DNA of 20,566 nucleotides from Opitutia bacterium (GTDB lineage Bacteria > Verrucomicrobiota > Verrucomicrobiia > Opitutales > UBA953). Below, in pieces: positions 15,998 through 20,566 of this stretch. The stretch's first letter is position 1, and each line of letters starts with the position of its first letter. A program made the translations under genes and the position numbers. The notes under the pieces are model-generated. The model saw only the letters and a list, made by a program, of their open reading frames with translations, made no database searches and was not told the origin of the DNA. The stretch is from the NCBI GenBank assembly GCA_947463395.1, contig CANHRV010000008.1:1-20566 (forward strand). The letters run 5' to 3'.

Positions 15998-18529
15998 TTA
16001 TCTCCACTCATGCTTAGGATAGCGACCTTTTAAATCTTTTTTTACCTGTTCATAAGACCCCTTCCAAAAGGCATCCAAATCGGTTGTCTTTTGTTGGATT
16101 CGGCGTGCGGGCGACTGTATACAGACGACGAGTGGAACTTTTCCTTGGCATACCCTTAACTTGACACCTGAAACGTCATAAAGTTCCTGCACCGTTGCTT
16201 CCATCAAGGCCTCACCATCTATCGTATATTCAATGCTAACGGGGGTCTTTTTGCGCGGAAGTACTAATTTTTCGGGGCAATAGGCATCGAGCATTAACGC
16301 CTGAACTTGATTCAACCACCCCCTGAGGATAGGCATGACAGGTCGATCTTTAATTTCTTTATAAGCCACAGCCCCCGCACAGATCTGCTCAATCACCAAA
16401 CGACGTCCCTCTTCATCAAAAGGAGGGATGGCGCATTCGGGACAGTGTTTAGCCAAAAAGTTTACCCGGCAAATCCAACGATTAACACTCACATCCCAGC
16501 GTTCCAAGTGAAGTCGACCCGCCATCACCTCTTCGGCCAAAATTTGACTCGAGGCTTCCGAAGGTTCAGCGGGACGCTCAACCGCTTCTAAAACGATATC
16601 TCGAAAACGTCGCTCCGTGCGTTGAACAACCCGGCGCTGGGTCGACTCAAAACGTAAAGAATGTTTTTCCGAAAAATCATCAGGGAAAAATTCTTTTAAC
16701 CACGACTCTTCAATCGCCGTAATCAAAGATAAAAACGTTGTCACTTCTCCGCGTGTTTGAATTTCATCCACTTCTGCGGCGACGAAAAGTTTAACCGAAC
16801 GCAACATAGACTCACGTCGCAATTCCCCACGCCGACCGTGCACAAGGTGGCAACGTAAAGTTCCCGCATCAGCCCTTAAAGCCAGACGATCCGAAAATCC
16901 TAAAAGTAAACAACGACGAAGTGCCTCGTTTGAAAAACCCTGCGTCGTCGTTCGCAACCCCTGCCCTTCGGCAATCTTTAATAACTGCTGTGCTGCTTTT
17001 CCCGCCTCTCGTGCGGCTTGAGCATGAACGCCTAAACGGCGACAAACCTCCCCATCGAAATTTACTTCTTTAGCTTTTTGCCATAAAGCTAAACGGAAAA
17101 AGAAATCAGAACCCGCCTCCCAATTCACTGCTTCACGCGCTTGTTCGGTGTATTCATCAACTTTACGCAATAAAAGATCACGCCCTTGGGCTAATCCAGC
17201 AATGAGAGCGACCGCTGGCACACAATCGTAATCGTGTCCCGCCATCAACATACGCGAATACCGTGGGTGAGCGGGGAACCGAGCCATCCTTTGACCGAGA
17301 GAGGTAATTCTTCCCTCATCATCTACTGCACCTAAGTCGCGCAGTAAATTCAAAGCTCTCTGCAAGTTGGCTGCCTCTGGTTTCTCAAACCAAGGAAAGT
17401 TTTTGGCATCACCCCAAGCCGAAGATAGAATCATCAATAGCGCTTCCGCTAAATCCACGCGCTTAATTTCAGGCGTTTCACGTAAAGGCCGAGACTGGTG
17501 ATGGGTATGAGACCAAAGTCTCAAACAGCGCCCAGGACCCGTGCGACCTGCTCGCCCAGCACGTTGCTCTGCTGATGCCTGAGAAATGGACTCAATTAAT
17601 AGCGTGTTGATTCCTCGATGTGGATCAAAACGAGCCACACGCGCCAAACCTGAATCAACCACGAAACGGACATTGGGAATCGTCAGAGAGGTTTCCGCAA
17701 CATTGGTGGCGACAATAATCTTTCTTCGCTCACTGGGCTTAACTGCAAGATCCTGATCACCAGCGGGAAGTTCACCATGAAGTGGAAAGACTTCTATGCC
17801 ACGAGTCACGGGCAGGTTTTTCAGAGCCGAAATCGTGCGAGAAATTTCGTAGGCCCCTGGCATAAAAACTAAAACGTCGCCCGTGTTTTCTTGGGTTAAA
17901 ATTTTCCCTACCTGCTCCGCTGCGATTTCAGGAATTTCTCGAGCCTGAGAAGGAGAAACGGGGTGATAGGCAATATCGACAGGGAAAGTTCGCCCATCCG
18001 CCACCAGGGTTTCCGCCTCCCCTAACCATTCGGCAACGCTGTCGGTATCTAAAGTCGCCGACATCACAACAATTAACAAATCAGGGCGAGACGTTTGCTG
18101 TAATTGTTTTGCTAAAGCCAAAGCGATATCGGAATGCAGACTCCGCTCGTGAAATTCATCAAAAATCACTGCCCCCACTTCTTTCAATTCAGAAGTGGAA
18201 GCCATTTGTCTCAACAGTAAAGCTTCCGTAACAAACTTAATTCGCGTTTGCTCAGATTCGACTTTTTCAAAACGGATTTGGTATCCAACATCCTCCCCCA
18301 AAGTTATTCTACGCTCTTGAGCAACACGTTGAGCCAACAATCTTGCCGCCATTCGACGAGGTTGCAAAACAACAATCTGTCCATGCACGAGGCCTAAATC
18401 CAAAAGCATCTGCGGTAATTGCGTCGACTTACCTGAACCTGTAGGAGCTCGAAGAACAATCCGACGCGTCCGAGCACAGGCCGAAATCAACGAGTCTCGC
18501 AAATCCTCAATCGGAAGAGGCGTTTTCAT
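15998..18529 (-). CDS. hrpB: ATP-dependent helicase HrpB (DEAH box)
   Basis: This 843-residue DEAH-box helicase has the normal HrpB length and order: motif I APTGSGKST (28-36), motif II as DEFH (124-127), motif III SAT (157-159), motif V region ATNVAETSLT (274-283), motif VI QRAGRAGRTGPG (322-333). A winged-helix/ratchet region follows, then the HrpB-specific C-terminal domain (about 640-835). The family is thought to remodel RNA or RNA-protein complexes in the cytoplasm; its substrate in most bacteria is not settled. The ATG lies within the TGA stop of the upstream phosphoesterase gene (ATGA, four-base overlap), which indicates translational coupling. It is not related to the type III secretion regulator of the same name. 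Confidence 0.95.
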   Translation of the reverse strand: MKTPLPIEDLRDSLISACARTRRIVLRAPTGSGKSTQLPQMLLDLGLVHGQIVVLQPRRMAARLLAQRVAQERRITLGEDVGYQIRFEKVESEQTRIKFVTEALLLRQMASTSELKEVGAVIFDEFHERSLHSDIALALAKQLQQTSRPDLLIVVMSATLDTDSVAEWLGEAETLVADGRTFPVDIAYHPVSPSQAREIPEIAAEQVGKILTQENTGDVLVFMPGAYEISRTISALKNLPVTRGIEVFPLHGELPAGDQDLAVKPSERRKIIVATNVAETSLTIPNVRFVVDSGLARVARFDPHRGINTLLIESISQASAEQRAGRAGRTGPGRCLRLWSHTHHQSRPLRETPEIKRVDLAEALLMILSSAWGDAKNFPWFEKPEAANLQRALNLLRDLGAVDDEGRITSLGQRMARFPAHPRYSRMLMAGHDYDCVPAVALIAGLAQGRDLLLRKVDEYTEQAREAVNWEAGSDFFFRLALWQKAKEVNFDGEVCRRLGVHAQAAREAGKAAQQLLKIAEGQGLRTTTQGFSNEALRRCLLLGFSDRLALRADAGTLRCHLVHGRRGELRRESMLRSVKLFVAAEVDEIQTRGEVTTFLSLITAIEESWLKEFFPDDFSEKHSLRFESTQRRVVQRTERRFRDIVLEAVERPAEPSEASSQILAEEVMAGRLHLERWDVSVNRWICRVNFLAKHCPECAIPPFDEEGRRLVIEQICAGAVAYKEIKDRPVMPILRGWLNQVQALMLDAYCPEKLVLPRKKTPVSIEYTIDGEALMEATVQELYDVSGVKLRVCQGKVPLVVCIQSPARRIQQKTTDLDAFWKGSYEQVKKDLKGRYPKHEWR

Positions 18530-18987
18530 AGAACAGGTAAATCGATTAACTGCACTTCAATCTTTCGCTCGATAATTTTTAATCGAGCCAGTGAAACTGG
18601 CTGCCGAAATCTGCGTGGCCCAGCGCTTCCTGGATTTACCCGCAAAATTTCACCATCTTTAATTACTTCGGGAATGTGAGTATGACCCGTAATCACGATA
18701 TCGGGTTGGTAGTCGCTTTCAGCAATCTGGTAATGACCGTGATACATTAAAATCCTCAAACCGTTTATCTCCTGGTAGATAATATTTGGAAAATCGAGTT
18801 GGTCATCGCAGTTACCTAAAACAGCGTGACAAGGGGCAATGGTTTCCAACTGAGAAATAATCCCTGAACTGCCAATATCGCCGGCATGGAAAATGACCTG
18901 ACAACCCTCGAGTGCCAGCATCGCCTCTGGACGAAGTAACCGATGAGTGTCGGAAATAACACCCATTTCGAAGGGCTTAGACACCAT
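18526..18987 (-). CDS. YfcE/MJ0936-type metallophosphoesterase
   Basis: This 153-residue calcineurin-like phosphoesterase has all the metal-binding motifs: SDTH (Asp13, His15), HAGDIG (Asp37), GNCD (Asn59), a His in MYHGHY (83-85), and GHTH (His102, His104). The short single-domain form, around 150-185 residues, matches YfcE and MJ0936, which hydrolyse phosphodiesters in vitro with two divalent metals; physiological substrates are not established. The chosen ATG overlaps the dnaX stop as TAATG and gives seven residues before MGVISDTH. A start at that Met8 is possible. The gene overlaps hrpB by four bases, so it is coupled at both ends. Confidence 0.9.
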   Translation of the reverse strand: MVSKPFEMGVISDTHRLLRPEAMLALEGCQVIFHAGDIGSSGIISQLETIAPCHAVLGNCDDQLDFPNIIYQEINGLRILMYHGHYQIAESDYQPDIVITGHTHIPEVIKDGEILRVNPGSAGPRRFRQPVSLARLKIIERKIEVQLIDLPVL

Positions 18988-20510
18988 TATTGCGGACGGC
19001 GTAATTTGTCAGCAGGGATTGAACGCAAAGCGGTAAACTCAGCCCCGAGTGTTTGTTTAAGTTTATCCCTCAAGGCTGGTGGAAGTGCATTCACAGCTGC
19101 CTCAAAATCCTTATCCCCCGGAAAAGAGGGTTTTGTGCCTACGGGGGATAAAGGAACGCTTTCGTTTGGTAAATTGAAAGCAAAGGCATCCATTTCCGTT
19201 TCAGGATTAGACTTAGACTCATCATCAACCACCAAAGAACTTTCATCGGTTTCTTCCGCCTCCGTAGACACACTACTTGAAAAAACGTCGCTCGAGGGAG
19301 GAGTAATCGCGAGATTAGCAGGGGCTTGAACGGGAATCGGCTCTGCTGGTGTCGGTAGCGACTGGCTTATTTTTTTTTGGCCGGGCTCCCGAGGGAGACC
19401 AGCTGCAGCGGCCGCGATGTCTTTAATCAAAAGATCTATCGACCTCTGTCGACTTTGCTCAATCGCCTTGAGCATACTAATCTCAAAATTAGCTCGGGGA
19501 GAAAGACCATGTCGAATCGCTTGTTCACTGGACTGTAAAGATTCCAAAACCCTCACGAGTTGCTCAGTGGACATAGCCACACCTAATTGAGAACTTACCC
19601 CATTCGATTTGACAGCATTAATCACAGCCTGACGAACTTTCATCTGCAAATCGGATAAAACGCGCATTAAATCTCGGCCCTCAGCATGAAAGGAGTCACA
19701 AAGGGCGAGAACTTTATTCGCATCACTTTTGGCAATCGCTTGAGCGAGTTCATCGATTTGTTGCACGGAGGCTAAACCATAAATTGATAGAACATCCGCC
19801 TCGGTCACTTTTTTACCTGAAAATGAAATAACCTGATCGAGAATGGATTGCGAATCACGCATCCCGCCGTTGGCCAAGCGAGCAATCGCCGCAAGCGCGG
19901 CAGGCTCAGCTGTGACACCGTCGGCTTTCACGATTCGAGCTAATTGAGCCGAAATCACTTCCTCAGCAATCGGATGGAACTCCAAGCGCTGACAACGCGA
20001 AGTAATCGTTGGCAAAACTTTGTCCGATTCGGTCGTTGCCAAAATAAACTTAACCCACGCTGGCGGTTCTTCAAAAGTTTTTAAAAGCGTGTTAAAGGCG
20101 TCTTTGGTTAACTGATGCACCTCATCAATGATAAACACCTTAAACGTGCACATGTTCGGCGGGTACTGACATTCCTCACGCAATCTTTTCGCATCTTCAA
20201 TACCTCGATTTGAGGCAGCATCGATTTCAACCACATCAAGACAGTTACCCTGTTCAATGGCCTGACAAATCGGATCGTCCAAAGAAAAATCAGCCTTCGG
20301 TCCACCTGTGCAATTTAAAGCCTTAGCCAAAATTCGTGCCGTCGTCGTTTTTCCAGTGCCCCGAGGACCCACAAAAAGATAAGCATGAGCCAATTGCTTC
20401 GTGGTCAGAGCATTTTTTAGAGTTCGAACAATGTGCTCTTGGCCCACCAATTCATCAAATTGACGAGGGCGCCAGCGACGGGCGATGACCTGGAATCCTG
20501 GGTTAGACAC
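18987..20510 (-). CDS. dnaX: DNA polymerase III clamp-loader subunits tau/gamma
   Basis: This 507-residue protein loads the sliding clamp during replication. The AAA+ domains show Walker A GPRGTGKTT (48-56), EIDAASNRG (95-103), Walker B IIDEVH (127-132), sensor 1 ATTE (158-161), SRC arginine finger (171-173) and sensor 2 GGMRDSQS (215-222). Domain III runs to about 365, then an acidic linker and a short C-terminal domain (about 460-507). The usual zinc site has four cysteines; only the first (Cys67) and last (Cys82) positions are kept. An A9 run at codons 378-381 allows slippage to a 380-residue gamma-like product. The start is GTG with no Shine-Dalgarno sequence, and no better start exists before the upstream stop. 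The recR/ybaB genes often found next to dnaX are absent here. Confidence 0.96.
   Translation of the reverse strand: MSNPGFQVIARRWRPRQFDELVGQEHIVRTLKNALTTKQLAHAYLFVGPRGTGKTTTARILAKALNCTGGPKADFSLDDPICQAIEQGNCLDVVEIDAASNRGIEDAKRLREECQYPPNMCTFKVFIIDEVHQLTKDAFNTLLKTFEEPPAWVKFILATTESDKVLPTITSRCQRLEFHPIAEEVISAQLARIVKADGVTAEPAALAAIARLANGGMRDSQSILDQVISFSGKKVTEADVLSIYGLASVQQIDELAQAIAKSDANKVLALCDSFHAEGRDLMRVLSDLQMKVRQAVINAVKSNGVSSQLGVAMSTEQLVRVLESLQSSEQAIRHGLSPRANFEISMLKAIEQSRQRSIDLLIKDIAAAAAGLPREPGQKKISQSLPTPAEPIPVQAPANLAITPPSSDVFSSSVSTEAEETDESSLVVDDESKSNPETEMDAFAFNLPNESVPLSPVGTKPSFPGDKDFEAAVNALPPALRDKLKQTLGAEFTALRSIPADKLRRPQ
19370..19390 (-). other. Candidate programmed slippage site in dnaX (A9 with upstream GGGAG)
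   Basis: Minus-strand order: GGGAG (19390-19386), seven bases, then nine A (19378-19370), then TAAG. Codons are CAA AAA AAA ATA. With one A lost, the frame becomes CAA AAA AAA TAA and stops at once after residue 380. With one A gained, or a -1 ribosomal slip, about 18 more codons are read before TAA. The GGGAG is half of a 5-2-5 inverted repeat (19386-19397). E. coli dnaX uses A-rich translational slippage with an upstream Shine-Dalgarno-like stimulator; Thermus thermophilus dnaX uses transcriptional slippage on A9. Confidence 0.65.
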
Positions 20511-20566
20511 GCTGAAACAGACAAATCTAGCCCTGCACAGGTGTCAACGGGGCAAACGAGTTTCTA
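20511..20566 (-). promoter_or_regulatory. Upstream region of the dnaX run (partial)
   Basis: These 56 bases before the dnaX GTG contain an exact TTGACA (minus strand, 20547-20542). At 17-base spacing the -10 would be TTGTCT, which is poor, and TAGATT is too close (12 bases). A CCTGTGCAGG palindrome lies directly downstream of the TTGACA. This may be the promoter of the six-gene run, but the evidence is only a -35 match. Confidence 0.25.

Noticed and set aside
20542..20547. TTGACA before dnaX as a full sigma-70 promoter
   Set aside because: No acceptable -10 lies at 16-18 bases, so I claim only a possible -35.
1..20566. Search for CRISPR arrays, tRNAs, IS ends, att sites and defence genes
   Set aside because: No spaced direct repeats, cloverleaf sequences, transposase or integrase motifs, or defence domains were found. 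Composition looks uniform along the window.

Overview
The window reads as ordinary, densely packed chromosome of a Gram-negative bacterium of the PVC type, most likely a Verrucomicrobiota (Opitutae-like) lineage. This is inference from the gene set: a type III glutamine synthetase (GlnN), HrpB helicase, a canonical SMC, a DUF481 outer-membrane barrel, a Tat-type GH128-like lipoprotein, and cytosolic-type malate dehydrogenase. No 16S gene is present to confirm it. I see no tRNA, rRNA, insertion sequence, phage gene or CRISPR array. No stretch over 300 bases lacks a gene; the longest gaps are about 140-150 bases (5221-5370 and 7849-7989).

Layout. On the left, three minus-strand genes run smc (1468-5220), an HtrA-family periplasmic protease (323-1426), and a membrane-anchored protein that leaves the window at base 1 and overlaps the protease stop as TAATG. 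rpsU (5371-5571) is divergent from smc and ends in an intrinsic terminator that abuts the opposing terminator of glnN (5689-7848). glnN has a well-formed sigma-54 promoter just upstream. Next come a DUF481 barrel gene (minus) and a divergent HemY-type protoporphyrinogen oxidase gene (plus). The oxidase gene meets an MFS exporter gene tail to tail, so that one TTAA supplies both stop codons. A plus-strand pair (DUF362 protein, GT32-like glycosyltransferase) converges on mdh.

The right third is a single minus-strand run of six genes with gaps of -4 to +47 bases: dnaX, metallophosphoesterase, hrpB, Tat-lipoprotein glycosidase, DEDD-type exonuclease, mdh. Its first promoter must lie in or beyond the last 56 bases of the window. 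The run mixes DNA replication, RNA/nucleic-acid handling, carbohydrate hydrolysis and central metabolism.

Most interesting signals. (1) dnaX carries a run of nine A residues (19370-19378) preceded by GGGAG. Losing one A brings a stop codon into frame immediately after the run. This is the arrangement expected for programmed slippage giving tau-like (507 aa) and gamma-like (380 aa) clamp-loader subunits. (2) glnN has a sigma-54 -24/-12 element overlapped by a 6-2-6 inverted repeat. (3) The smc/rpsU gap holds four copies of a CTCGCC/GGCGAG element, one pair forming a perfect GCAA hairpin, and two CCTCC anti-Shine-Dalgarno look-alikes just before rpsU. (4) Almost no gene here has a usable Shine-Dalgarno sequence. 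I found no evidence of a dedicated new defence or mobile system.
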